The notes: generated from the sequence alone by a model not told the origin. A stretch of 12,943 nucleotides of DNA from Baffinella frigidus (GCA_026770585.1 MU646895.1:64742-77684), one strand, 5' to 3'. Positions 1 through 7,371 are shown, numbered from the stretch's first letter. Translations and numbers: made by a program.

Positions 1-370
1 CTCTCTCTCTCTCTCCCCGCCCCCCCGCTTGCTTCAACCCTAAACCCTAAACCCTAAACCCTGAAACGTTAACCCTAAACCCTAAACCCTAAACCCTAAA
101 ACCTAAACCCTACCCCAGAACCGAAACCCCAGATCCGAAAACCTCAACCCCAAGCCCTCAACCCTCAACCCTAAAACCGAAGCCCTAAACTCTAAACCCT
201 ATGAGCAACATACCCCTGTAGGGTTCTAAACATTTAACCATGAACCCTGAACCGTAAACCGTAAACCTGAAACCCTAAACCTGAAACCCTAAACCCTAAA
301 CCATGAACCTTACACCGTAAACCTAAACCCCAAATCCCGAACCGTGCACCGTACACCGTAAACCCTTTTG
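1..370. repeat. Degenerate CCCTAAA telomeric array, C strand on plus
   Basis: A short CT microsatellite (1-16) is followed by many CCCTAAA heptamers with variants such as CCCTGAA, CCGTAAA and CCCTCAA. The C-rich strand on plus at the left edge is the orientation of a left chromosome end. The degeneracy points to subtelomeric or interstitial sequence rather than freshly made telomere. No gene is visible. Confidence 0.93.
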
Positions 371-390
371 AGGTTTACGGTTCAGAGTTT

Positions 391-421
391 GAGCTGTTCC
401 CGTGCAAGAGCTGTTCCCGTG
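391..421. repeat. 14-bp direct repeat, two copies
   Basis: GAGCTGTTCCCGTG occurs at 391-404 and again at 408-421, separated by three bases, just inside the end of the telomeric array. Function unknown. Confidence 0.85.
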
Positions 422-440
422 GCCCGGGTGAAATTGTTGA

Positions 441-603
441 AGGATTCACCACTCGGGAACCCTGTTTTCAGCAAAAAAATGCGGGCGTTTTTTCGGCCGA
501 GAATGCGCCAGCTCCATTCTGAAATGCGCCAGCTCCATTCTGAGGGGGGGCCACAAAAGGGCCCATTTTTTTTCGCCTGCGTCGCTAACACCCCCCGAGG
601 GGG
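441..603 (-). repeat. Dispersed repeat module with a 21-bp tandem duplication
   Basis: A 21-bp unit containing GCGCCAGCTCCATTCT is present twice in tandem (502-522 and 523-543). On the minus strand the module contains GAATGGAGCTGGCG with an upstream AAATGGGCCC and C-rich run. The same word order appears on plus at about 5726-5775, inside the terminal-inverted-repeat element there, so this is a second, inverted copy of a mobile module. A C6-GA-G7 hairpin sits at 591-605. Confidence 0.7.
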
Positions 604-619
604 GGTTGGGAGGCCCGTT

Positions 620-775
620 CCCCTGATTTTCCGTTTTCCGTCGATTTTCCGTCAAGTCAACACCAACGATAGACGATTGACCCAAGTCAAGTCAATCCAG
701 ACCTTTCCAATTGACTTGACTTTCCGTCAAGTTAACCCCGCCGATTGACGGGAAATTCAGGCACGAAATTGACGG
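620..775. repeat. Cluster of direct and inverted repeats (GTCAAGTCAA words)
   Basis: Inverted arms of 13 bp (684-696 and 710-722) enclose a 13-bp loop. The word TTTCCGTCAAGT[CT]AAC occurs near 645-661 and again near 721-736, and ATTGACGG occurs twice more by 775. The segment can form alternative stems. No coding signal. Confidence 0.65.
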
Positions 776-920
776 AACCACCCTGGGCCCCAGTGGTTCT
801 CTCTCTATATATCACTCTCTCTCTGGGCCGTTCTTCACAGAGCTTTTCCGACGATCCGGGATAGCCCTCTACCATTTCCTGGTACCAAGTTTACAATCAC
901 CACTTGTGTGAGGTGAGCTG

Positions 921-1062
921 CCTTTAGGTCCTTTAGGTTCTTCGAGCTCCCAACATAGGCGGACACCGGAACTTGTTCCTTTAGGTTCTTTAGGTTCTTT
1001 TAACTCCCACCATAGGCGGACACCGAACCTTATCCTGCAGAAAAGACCATGCTTCCTTTAGG
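921..1062 (+). repeat. Dispersed repeat R1, tandem 57-bp copies
   Basis: Two units about 57 bp apart each read CCTTTAGGT...CTTTAGGTTCTT...CTCCCA..CATAGGCGGACACCG. The second continues into CTGCAGAAAAGACCATGCTT. Related copies lie at 6590-6672 (plus) and 8905-8966 (minus), so this is a dispersed family. Its CTTTAGGTT repeats resemble, but are not, telomeric heptamers. Confidence 0.75.
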
Positions 1063-1118
1063 TCCTTTAGGGTTTTCAGGTCCTTTAGGTTCTTCGATTT
1101 CAAGGGCTTTGGTGCTTT

Positions 1119-1495
1119 GGTGCTTTGTATTACACTCTCATCGAAGGCCACACCCGCCTCACTCTTGAGGAGACGGACACAATCTACGGATGAGCTCCTC
1201 GACCCAACCCAATGGGGTCCGGCCGAGCCCCCTTTTCACGCACCCTTTTGCCCATTTTCATCGACGACGTGGTGCAGTGAAGCGCCCCCCCCCCCTTTCG
1301 GTTGTTCGCGACGACCCATCCTTGAAAGCTCGCCTCCATCTGCCCAAGGGCAAATCTCCTTTACCAGGTGCTTTGGTGCTTTGTATTACACTCACATTGA
1401 AGGCCACACCCGCCTCACTCTTGAGGAGACGGATTGGTGGTGCGTTGGTGCTTTGTATTACACTCACATCGAAGGCCACACCCGCCTCACTCTTG
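1119..1495 (+). repeat. Three 59-bp coding-like repeats
   Basis: Copies lie at 1119-1177, 1375-1433 and 1447-1495. In one frame they read ALYYTHIEGHTRLTL, followed in the first two by EETD; several differences are synonymous (ATC/ATT, GAC/GAT). Copy 2 is preceded by a possible 3' splice site (TTTACCAG ending at 1367). Copy 3 stops at 1495 where the sequence becomes GTAAACCCTAAACCC, a telomeric tract that would also read as a 5' splice site. They may be duplicated exon fragments of an unrecognised gene. The spacer 1178-1374 holds nothing I recognise. Confidence 0.6.
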
Positions 1496-1570
1496 TAAAC
1501 CCTAAACCCTAAACCCTAAACCCTAAACCCTCAACCCTAAACCCTCAACCCCGAGCCCTTAACCCTAAAG
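1496..1570. repeat. Interstitial CCCTAAA tract
   Basis: About ten heptamers, first perfect and then with CCCTCAA and CCCGAG variants, joined directly to the third 59-bp repeat. C strand on plus. Confidence 0.9.
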
Positions 1571-1647
1571 CAGGCAGCCGCGCGAGAGTGCAGAGCCTGC
1601 CTGACCTTCATGCGCTCCCCCGCGGTCGGGACGTGAGAGAGGCCTGT

Positions 1648-1751
1648 ATCCCTCAAGTGGCGAGTAGGTTCATACGCCCTACGGTAGGGCCCTAGGACCT
1701 GCATAGGGCGAGCTAGGGCGATTCATCGCCCGTTCGCCACTTAAGGGTTAT
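1648..1751 (+). mobile_element. Family A cloverleaf-like inverted-repeat element, copy A1
   Basis: Terminal inverted repeats (ATCCCTCAAGTGGCGA and its near complement at 1734-1751) enclose three internal palindromic arms: GCCCTACGGTAGGGC (1676-1690), CCTAGG-ACCTG-CATAGG (1691-1707) and GGGCGATTCATCGCCC (1716-1731). Length 104 bp, as in the other copies, with no coding capacity. It looks like a non-autonomous MITE. The right end abuts a TG microsatellite. Confidence 0.85.
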
Positions 1752-1762
1752 GTGTGTGTGTG

Positions 1763-1841
<79 letters not shown>

Positions 1842-1902
1842 GCCAGAGAGAGAGAGGGAGGGAGGGAGGGAGGGAGGGAGAGAGAGAGAGAGAGCGAGCG
1901 AG
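1751..1902. repeat. Compound microsatellite (TG)n-(GA)n-(GGGA)n
   Basis: TG dinucleotides run from 1751 to 1804, GA from 1804, and a (GGGA) block lies at about 1856-1878, starting exactly at the end of element A1. Long frames across it encode only dipeptide repeats and are not genes. Confidence 0.97.
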
Positions 1903-2262
1903 ATACCTGTGTCACTACCAACACGGCCGCCATGCATGCACCCCCACCGGGGCTGTGGCTGGGCAGGATCCAGCGGGCTGGGGCCTCTCGACTTTGTTCC
2001 ACCACTTAGCAGCGACCGAGGATATTTATGATTATCGGGGGAAATTCCGGTTGGAATCCATAGCAATGGATAAGATTCTTGTACAAATCGTTTAGATGGA
2101 CTGCATCCGTGAAGACCTCGGTGGCTGATAAGTGGCTAGCTGTTTCCGGGAATCCGTATCTTGATTAAACTCTCGAGAAACCTGTCACTCGTTCCTGTGA
2201 GGACCTAGTCCAGGACGAGCCCGCCTCGGGCCAATAGGTCGACTGTAATCGGGGTAAGCTTA
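1903..2262. other. Unassigned segment with a short dispersed motif
   Basis: On the minus strand from 1933 the sequence reads MAAVLVVTQVS, matching a short motif also found on plus at 3685 and 6155. At about 2218-2235 there is a reverse copy of the CCCGAGGCGGGCC word found at 8179-8388. I recognise no gene here. Confidence 0.4.
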
Positions 2263-2367
2263 TATCCCTTAAGTGGCCAGCAGGTCCAAGTGGACCCCCG
2301 ACAGGTCCTAGGCAGGTCCTAGGGCCCTACGGTAGGGCGTATGCGCCCACCCGCCACATGAGGGATA
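2263..2367 (-). mobile_element. Family A element, copy A2 (inverted orientation)
   Basis: TATCCCTTAAGTGGC at 2263-2277 pairs with GCCACATGAGGGATA at 2353-2367 (two mismatches). Read on minus it aligns over its whole 105 bp with copies A1 and A3: CATACGCCCTACCGTAGGGC, then CCTAGGACCTGCCTAGG, then the palindrome GGTCCACTTGGACC at 2283-2296. Confidence 0.87.
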
Positions 2368-2370
2368 CGG

Positions 2371-3143
2371 GGTTTGAGGTTAGGTTAGTGATTTGTGGTT
2401 GAGGACTAGGGTTTGGGGATGAGACATCAGAGTTCAGGGTTAGAGTTAAGGGATCAGGGTTTAGGGTTTAGAGTCTTGGGTTTAGCATTGAGGATTTAGG
2501 GTTTAGGGTTGAGGGTTTGGAGGTGATGGTTTGAGGTTTAGGGATCATGATTTAGGGTTCAGGGTGTAGGGTTTAGGGTTTGGGGTTTAGGTTCTAGGGT
2601 TCAGGGTTTAGGGTTTGGGGTTGGTTTAGAGATTTGGGATTTGGGTTTTGGGTTAGGGGTGAGGTGTTGGGGGTTAGGGTTTTAGGATTTAGGGATTAGG
2701 TATGTGGGTTGAGGGTTAAGGTCAAGGGTAAAGGGTTCAGGGTGTAGGATTTAGGATGTAGAGTGTAGTTTTGAGGGTTTTGGGTTTGGGGTTTACTGAT
2801 TCGGTTTTCGGGGTTTGGGTTTTAGGTTAAGGGTTGAGGGTTGAAGGTTTAGGGTTTGGGGTTCAGGGTTTCTGAAGGGGTTCGAGATCATAGTTTCAGG
2901 ATTTAGGGTGTAGGGTTCAGCTTTCGGGGGTCACGGGGCTGAGAGATTAAGGTTTGGTGCTTGGGGTTTAGAAGATAGGGATCAGTAGGGACCAGATGAG
3001 AGGTATTTTGGGACTGGAGTTTGTGGTGAAGGTTTTTGGATTAAATGTTTGAAGTTTGGGTTTTATGGGTCAGAGGTTGAGGGTGAGTGATTACGGTTTG
3101 GGGTTTAGTGGTTAGGGGTTGAGGTTTGGGGTTTGGGGTTGAA
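2371..3143. repeat. Long degenerate TTTAGGG array, G strand on plus
   Basis: Roughly 770 bp of TTTAGGG-like heptamers with many variants (TTTGGGG, TTGAGGG, TTCAGGG). No gene. It ends about 30 bp before a C-strand array of the opposite sense. Confidence 0.92.
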
Positions 3144-3172
3144 AGTTCTGGATTCACGACTCGAAACGTACT

Positions 3173-3585
3173 AAAACTAAAGCCTGAACCCTAAAACCCA
3201 AACCTGAAACCTGAAACCCTAAAACCTGAACCCTAAACCCTCAACCCTCAATCCTCAAATTTGAACCCTAAACCCTAAAACCAAATCCCTAAACTCCAAC
3301 CACAACCCTAATCCACGAACCATGAACCCTGAAACCTTAAACCTAACACTTGAAGCCTAAACCCTAAACCCTCAACCCTAAACCCCAAACCCAAAACCCT
3401 AAACCCTAAACCCTAAACCCTCAACCCTCATTCCTAAAACCAAAACCCTAAACCCTTAATCCTAAACCCCAAACCCTAAACCCCAATTTCTGAACCATAA
3501 ACCCTAAACCCTAAACCTCAAACCCTGAACCCTGAACCCTTCTCCCCAAACCCCAATCTCTAAACCCTGCCCCCTGTGCATCCAA
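3173..3585. repeat. Degenerate CCCTAAA array, C strand on plus
   Basis: About 410 bp of CCCTAAA with CCCTGAA, CCCTCAA and CCCCAAA variants. With the preceding G-strand array and a 29-bp spacer (3144-3172) it forms a G-to-C strand switch. Confidence 0.92.
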
Positions 3586-3684
3586 AAATATCGAGTTTAA
3601 CAAGTGAAATTGAACGAGATTAAAGACCCCAAAGGTCCTAAAGGATTCCTTTCAAACCGAAACCCTCGTAGTCCACCGTGTGGC

Positions 3685-3732
3685 ATGGCGACCGTGTTGG
3701 TATTAACTGAGGTTGCTCTCTACCTGAACAGG
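3685..3732 (+). other. Short coding-like dispersed motif
   Basis: ATGGCGACCGTGTTGGTATT reads MATVLVLTEVALYLNR. Close relatives are at 6155 on plus (MAAVLALTK) and 1933 on minus (MAAVLVVTQVS). The frame and the initial ATG are shared, and differences fall partly at third positions. It could be a dispersed exon start or simply a 25-30-bp repeat. Confidence 0.35.
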
Positions 3733-3862
3733 TGGCTAATGCCGGGCACATCATTGCCCGAGGCAGCGCTCGTGATCCACAATTTTAATACCTTCGCTGC
3801 ATGCATGGCTCTCTCTATCCTCTCTCTTTTCCTCCATATCTCTCTCTCTCTCTCTCTCGCAG

Positions 3863-3990
3863 CCCGTCCCTGTGCCCGAGCTGCAGCTCGTCGAGGCTGT
3901 CCATGGTTCGCGCTTTGGGATCGAGGTGCGTCTCGTTGATTTCGTAGATTTCGTTTTATTTAAACAGGATTGTCGGTGTCAGCCCACCAT
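3863..3990 (+). CDS. Possible small exon and following exon, unknown gene
   Basis: A strong polypyrimidine tract (3826-3860) ends in GCAG at 3859-3862. The next 63 bases are open and read PVPVPELQLVEAVHGSRFGI plus E, followed by GTGCGT at 3926, a good 5' splice site. A 42-bp AT-rich stretch then ends TTTAAACAG at 3967, after which an open phase-0 segment runs through MPSTNKVGSAT to a stop at about 4022-4024. The arrangement looks like two exons with a short intron, but the protein is not recognised. The CT tract could be a plain microsatellite that mimics an acceptor. Confidence 0.35.
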
Positions 3991-4024
3991 GCCATCAACA
4001 AACAAGGTCGGGTCCGCCACTTGA

Positions 4025-4255
4025 TCCACTGCCTACCCACGAATTGGAGTAGACAGATGGCTCCGGCTTGCCTGCATCAAGGGGCCGCTCCCGATGAGGG
4101 ATCGCGCTTCAGACTCGGCAGATAAAATAATCTGGGGGGGCCCTCCACGTTCACGCCCCCCTGAACAAAAAAGAAGGAAAAAAAATGTTCCTAATAGGCG
4201 CACCCCCCCCAGTACTGAGAGCAGCTCAATGCTCTTTACGTAGAGTGAATGAAAG
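4025..4255. other. No recognisable feature
   Basis: Contains homopolymer runs (G7 near 4134, A8 near 4177, C8 near 4203) but no convincing gene or repeat family. Confidence 0.5.
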
Positions 4256-4327
4256 GGAGGAGTCGGAACGATGGATCGCCATCCGCCAGACCAACTCGAG
4301 TCGGCTCCGCACGGAGCCGACTCCTCC
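4256..4327. repeat. Hairpin with competing stems
   Basis: GAGTCGGCTCCG (4298-4309) and CGGAGCCGACTC (4312-4323) are a perfect 12-bp inverted repeat with a CA loop. CCGACTCCTCC (4317-4327) can instead pair with GGAGGAGTCGG at 4256-4266, giving a larger alternative stem. Confidence 0.75.
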
Positions 4328-4562
4328 ATCCGGTCGCATGTGGTTGTACCCCATTTGACCATCTCTCTCACGCCTCCACCTTTCTCAGATTTGACTTGCT
4401 AGAGAGGCAATCGGTGAGGCGTGCCAAAAGGTCCTGTGTGACCTAAAGGTCTGCATGTATGCACGTGGGGCTTGGGAGACCCTCTCTACACTTGCGCCGC
4501 TCCTCTCCTCGAGTTCACCTGCATGGAGGGCGCCACACCGAAAGTTTGAGCGAAAGCATGTG
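4328..4562. other. No recognisable feature
   Basis: Unique-looking sequence before the 110-bp tandem repeat. Open frames are short, lack splice support and resemble nothing I know. Confidence 0.45.
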
Positions 4563-4860
4563 GTTGACGGTATCAGAAAGGTCAGCAATCCACAAATTCG
4601 CAACGGTGTACAGTACTTTCAAGTCAACGCATGCAATGTGTATCAAGATTTGTGTGGTCCGAGAGATGCAAGGTTGACGGTATCGGAAAGGTCAGCAGTC
4701 CACAAATTTCGCAACAGTGTACAGCATTTTCAAGTCAATGCATGGAATGTGTGACAGGATTTGTGTGGTCAGAGAGATGCACGGTTCAAACCGATGCAAG
4801 GTTAGAACCCGGAATGTGCGGGTTGCAAAGGTCAGCGAGATGCAGGGTCAGACTCCTGGG
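4563..4860. repeat. 110-bp tandem repeat, about 2.5 copies
   Basis: Unit 1 (4563-4672) and unit 2 (from 4673) both begin GGTTGACGGTATC and share AAAGGTCAGCA, TCCACAAATT, GTACAG and TTTGTGTGGTC blocks. A decayed third unit from about 4784 keeps GATGCAAGGTT and CAAAGGTCAGCGAGATGCA. No frame is conserved between units, so it is probably non-coding. Confidence 0.8.
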
Positions 4861-5542
4861 CTGAAAGAACCTCAACATACAGCAGATCGGTGGGGGGAGA
4901 GGGGAGGTGATGCAGCTAGGCAGGAGCTCGGCGCAGCAGGACATCTCGCATCTCCTGCTCTTGGTCTCTTAGTTGATAACTCGGCTTCAACAAATTCCCG
5001 AATTTTGCCAGTACCATTTTTTCCCCCGAGAATTTCTATTTTTAGGCTTTGTCTTCTTCGATTCGATCGTGTTCACGGTCGTGACCATCCCGCTTCATTT
5101 GGTCTCACAAATTTGGTGCGCGTGGGATCTTTTCCATTTCCAAAGTTGACGGATTTGTACCGCACACCTGGGATGTCAACTTGAGGATAGTCAGTCATCA
5201 CGAGTGAGGCAGAGCTGGAAACACCCTCCACATTTCAAACCCGAAATGAACACAAACCCCCTGGGCTGAAACGGGCCGAGTGTCAACCAACCGGAATCAG
5301 CGTAGGGTCGCCGAGACTCGCTGTTTCTGCAAGCGCTCAGCGGTTTTGCACCAGGACAACAACTCAACCCCCACACTCTACAACAGATGCACGGCAACGA
5401 CCGATTCCCAGCGGCAGACTACTTAGTCCGAAACCGCTCCAACCCCGGCGCTGGTGCGTGGTCATAATTTCTAGTAACCCCCGTATTCGCCTGCATGACC
5501 TCTTCCAAGGTCCTTCACCCGCAGCCCCGGTGAAGGTGCATA
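4861..5542. other. Unassigned segment
   Basis: A T-rich stretch (5010-5110) ends CTCACAAATT before TGGTGCGCGTGGGATC (5114-5129), faintly like an LTR end and primer-binding site; no second LTR or polymerase is present. An 8-bp stem (5512-5519 with 5529-5536) lies near the right end. A 155-codon frame starting at 4717 begins inside the tandem repeat and has no family resemblance, so I do not call it. Confidence 0.35.
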
Positions 5543-5552
5543 CATGTACAGG

Positions 5553-6047
5553 GGTGCAGGGCTTACTCGAAATTAAGGTCACACAAATTGAGGCCACACA
5601 CTGGACATTCCGAGGTAGACGTTAATTATTTAACGTCCGCACACTGACTTGTTTTCTGCGGACGTTAAATATTTAGCGTCCGCACCGCACCCGTTTTCTG
5701 TGGACGTAAATACAGCGGGGGGGGAAATGGCCCGACATCGCTTACCCCCTCGGAGAATGGAGCTGGCGAATTTTTGGGTCGAACAAGTGCCAACATTTCC
5801 CAATTTTCGGGTTGAAAAAGGCCGAAAAAGTGCCGAAAAGGCACTTTTCGACCAAAAAAATCGGAAAAGGCACTTTTTCCGATCTGAATCTAAGGTCCAC
5901 ATTTAACGTCCACACCACACCAGTTTTCTGTTGACGTTAATTATTTAACGTCCGCACCACACCCGTTTTCTGTGGACGTTAAATTTAACGTCCGCGCACT
6001 GACTGTCTCAAAATGGTGTGATCTTGATTTCGAGTAAGCCCTGTACC
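5553..6047. mobile_element. 495-bp element with 32-bp terminal inverted repeats (family C)
   Basis: The ends 5553-5584 and 6016-6047 are inverted repeats matching at 29 of 32 positions; both contain CAGGGCTTACTCGAAAT. Inside each end are tandem 42-43-bp units (starting 5618, 5661, 5703 on the left; 5933, 5975 on the right), each built on the palindromic ACGTTAA..TTTAACGT word and the shared CCGTTTTCTG. A different core (5711-5893) splits the array. There is no transposase frame, so it is non-autonomous. No clear target-site duplication is visible. Confidence 0.88.
5711..5893 (+). repeat. Nested core module inside family C
   Basis: The core interrupts the 42-bp palindromic units and carries AAATGGCCC, a C-rich run and GAGAATGGAGCTGGCG, the same order as the inverted module at 441-603. 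Its right half holds short stems, GTGCCGAAAAGGCAC and CGGAAAAGGCACTTTTTCCG. It is probably a separate element inserted into family C. Confidence 0.65.
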
Positions 6048-6144
6048 TCGCTCATAAGAAACCACCGCCGCCTAGGACCCTACAGTAGGCCTATGCCTAG
6101 GGCCCTATGGTGGTCCTATGGGGGCAGTTTCTTGTGAGCGAGGT
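6045..6144 (+). mobile_element. Family B fold-back element, copy B1
   Basis: ACCTCGCTCATAAGAAAC (6045-6062) pairs with GTTTCTTGTGAGCGAGGT (6127-6144), 17 of 18. The 100-bp interior holds further arms, CCTAGGACC with GGTCCTATGG and CCTACAGTAGG. Its first three bases overlap the right end of the family C element. Confidence 0.87.
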
Positions 6145-6249
6145 GCCCCTGTACATGGCGGCCGTGTTGGCATTAACAAAGGACCTTTTCTAGAAGAAAG
6201 TGATACAGTCTCCATGCTTCATTCGTACATTCAGATTGCCTACATGGGC
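6145..6249. other. Spacer between B copies with the short M-A-A-V-L motif
   Basis: CCCCTGTACATG at 6146-6157 is an inverted copy of CATGTACAGGGG at 5543-5554, so C plus B1 sit inside a larger 615-bp inverted frame. ATG at 6155 begins MAAVLALTKDLF then a stop. Confidence 0.5.
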
Positions 6250-6353
6250 ACCTCGCTCATCAGAAAGCCCCCCCCCTCTAGGACCACCATAGGGCCATAA
6301 TCATAGGCCTACTGTAAGGCCCTGGGGGGGGTGGCATTTTCGTATGAGCAAGG
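6250..6353 (-). mobile_element. Family B fold-back element, copy B2 (inverted)
   Basis: ACCTCGCTCATCAGAAA at the left and TTTTCGTATGAGCAAGG at the right form imperfect terminal repeats. Read on minus, the interior CTTACAGTAGGCCTATG...GGCCCTATGGTGGTCCTA aligns with B1. Confidence 0.82.
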
Positions 6354-6392
6354 AACCCCTCTACACTGTCCACGCGGATATTGCGAGGGCAT

Positions 6393-6529
6393 CACCAGCC
6401 CTCCGAGGCGGACCAAATCGACGATTGTCTGGAGCCATTTCCGCAGGTGGCACATTCGTGTTCGAATGTGCCGCCCGAGGAATTGGCACATGCTCCAGCC
6501 TCGATTTGGTCCGCCTCAGAGGGCTGGTG
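6393..6529. mobile_element. 137-bp fold-back element
   Basis: 6393-6420 and 6502-6529 are 28-bp inverted repeats with one mismatch, containing GAGGCGGACCAAATCG. A second inner stem pairs CTGGAGCCA and GTGGCACATTCG on the left with CGAATGTGCC and GCTCCAG on the right. The whole element can fold into one long hairpin. Frames across it are chance. Confidence 0.87.
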
Positions 6530-6589
6530 GTGCGAGGACAGGTGGCATCGAGGCAACCCCCCCCCCCCCCGGCAGCGCTGGGCCTTCGG

Positions 6590-6672
6590 TCCGTTAGGTC
6601 CTTGAGGTTCTTCGAGCTCCCATCACAGGCGGACACTGGAACTAGTTCTGTAGAAAAGCCATGCTTCCCTTC
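6590..6672 (+). repeat. Dispersed repeat R1, second copy
   Basis: Reads TTAGGTCCTTGAGGTTCTTC, then GAGCTCCCA, CAGGCGGACACTGGAACTAG and TAGAAAAGCCATGCTTCC, matching 921-1062 in order. A C14 run precedes it near 6557. Sequence from 6673 to 6840 shows nothing else I recognise. Confidence 0.75.
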
Positions 6673-6840
6673 GGATCAGATCAAGCCCCCCGCCTCACGT
6701 TCTTGCTGCAAACCGCAAGCACGCCCTCCCAATCAGGGAGGAGAGTCTCTACAGGGGTGACTCGTGTGCGAAGGTGGGCCTCGGGAAAGCCGCGGGAAGG
6801 GAGAGAGCTAGGTGTCGAAGTTTGCCGCATTCGCCTGGGA

Positions 6841-7048
6841 CGGGGTTTTAGGTTTTAGGGTTTGGGGTGTGGAGTTGTGTACGAGTTTAGGGTTCAGCCT
6901 TTCGGGTTTCGGGTTTCGGGTTTAGGAGAGACGGGTGCGTTGTGTCGGGTCGAAACCAACATGGCCAAACATACGTATGTTTATGGTTGATGGTTTGGGG
7001 TTGGGGGTTTGGGGTTTAGGATCCATGGTTTAGGGTTTGGGGTTGAGA
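6841..7048. repeat. Interstitial TTTAGGG tracts
   Basis: Degenerate G-strand heptamers at 6843-6927 and 6978-7048 are separated by a short unique stretch. On minus the right tract directly follows a GTAACC that could be a 5' splice site (7049-7054). Confidence 0.85.
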
Positions 7049-7054
7049 GGTTAC

Positions 7055-7138
7055 CTGAAAGCACAGGCGGCCCCAGCTATGCGAAATTGGCACAGACACG
7101 AGGTTGGTCAACGTTATCCTCGTACAAATTCTTACAAC
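7055..7138 (-). CDS. Possible exon E6 or diverged copy of the E5 exon end
   Basis: On minus, GTGTCAG (AG at 7139-7140) precedes 84 bases open in one frame (28 codons, phase 0), ending ...SWGRLCFQ before GTAACC. The 3' end resembles exon E5, which ends GRPWFQ before GTAAAC, and both are followed by telomeric C-strand repeats. The amino part (VVRICTRITLTNLVS) does not look like a TPR. It may be a real downstream exon, or a decayed duplicate of E5 with chance open frame. Confidence 0.3.
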
Positions 7139-7184
7139 CTGACACGTAAAAAGGGTCGTCCAGCATTCTCGAGTGGCCAGGCCA

Positions 7185-7269
7185 ACCCCCCCTAGGGCCC
7201 TACAGCAGGCCTACGCCTAGGGCCCTATGGTGATCCTAGGGGGGGGGGGGCGTTTCTCATGAGCGAGGT
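7185..7269 (+). mobile_element. Family B element, copy B3, left end replaced
   Basis: The core CCTAGGGCCCTACAGCAGG...GGGCCCTATGGTGATCCTAG and the right end TTTCTCATGAGCGAGGT match family B. The left terminal repeat is missing; instead the flank reads CTCGAGTGGCCAG, like a family A end (AAGTGGCCAG in A2). Confidence 0.7.
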
Positions 7270-7274
7270 AATCC

Positions 7275-7371
7275 TATTCATTCAGTGCCCAGCAGGCTCA
7301 TACACCCTACGGTAGGGTCCTAGGACCTGCCTAGGGCGAGTAAGGGTGAATATTCACCCTATGGGCACCTC
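7275..7371 (+). mobile_element. Family A element, copy A5 (decayed ends)
   Basis: The interior matches A4 closely: ACCCTACGGTAGGGT, CCTAGGACCTGCCTAGG and the perfect 18-bp palindrome AGGGTGAATATTCACCCT at 7343-7360. Inner ends AGTGCCC and GGGCAC still pair; the outermost bases have diverged. Confidence 0.8.

Noticed and set aside
1-370. True chromosome end
   Set aside because: Heptamers are too degenerate and the window starts with CT repeats, so a functional telomere cannot be claimed.
368-748. 126-codon plus frame
   Set aside because: Runs through direct repeats and a dispersed module; composition is driven by homopolymers.
801-825. TATATAT as a promoter TATA box
   Set aside because: It sits within CT-rich microsatellite sequence and no gene follows at a sensible distance.
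1713-2095. Long frames through the TG/GA microsatellite on both strands
   Set aside because: They encode Cys-Val, Arg-Glu, His-Thr or Ser-Leu dipeptide runs created by the repeat.
4776-4800. tRNA T-arm-like ACGGTTCAAACCGA
   Set aside because: No acceptor, D or anticodon arms at the required spacing.
4717-5184. 155-codon plus frame
   Set aside because: Starts inside the 110-bp tandem repeat, has no recognisable domain and shows no frame conservation between repeat units.
5512-5536. Hairpin as a transcription terminator
   Set aside because: Short stem, no T-run, and bacterial-type terminators are not expected here.
6344-6760. Overlapping frames on both strands across 6331-6760
   Set aside because: They read through a fold-back element, whose symmetry keeps several frames open at once, and a poly-C run.
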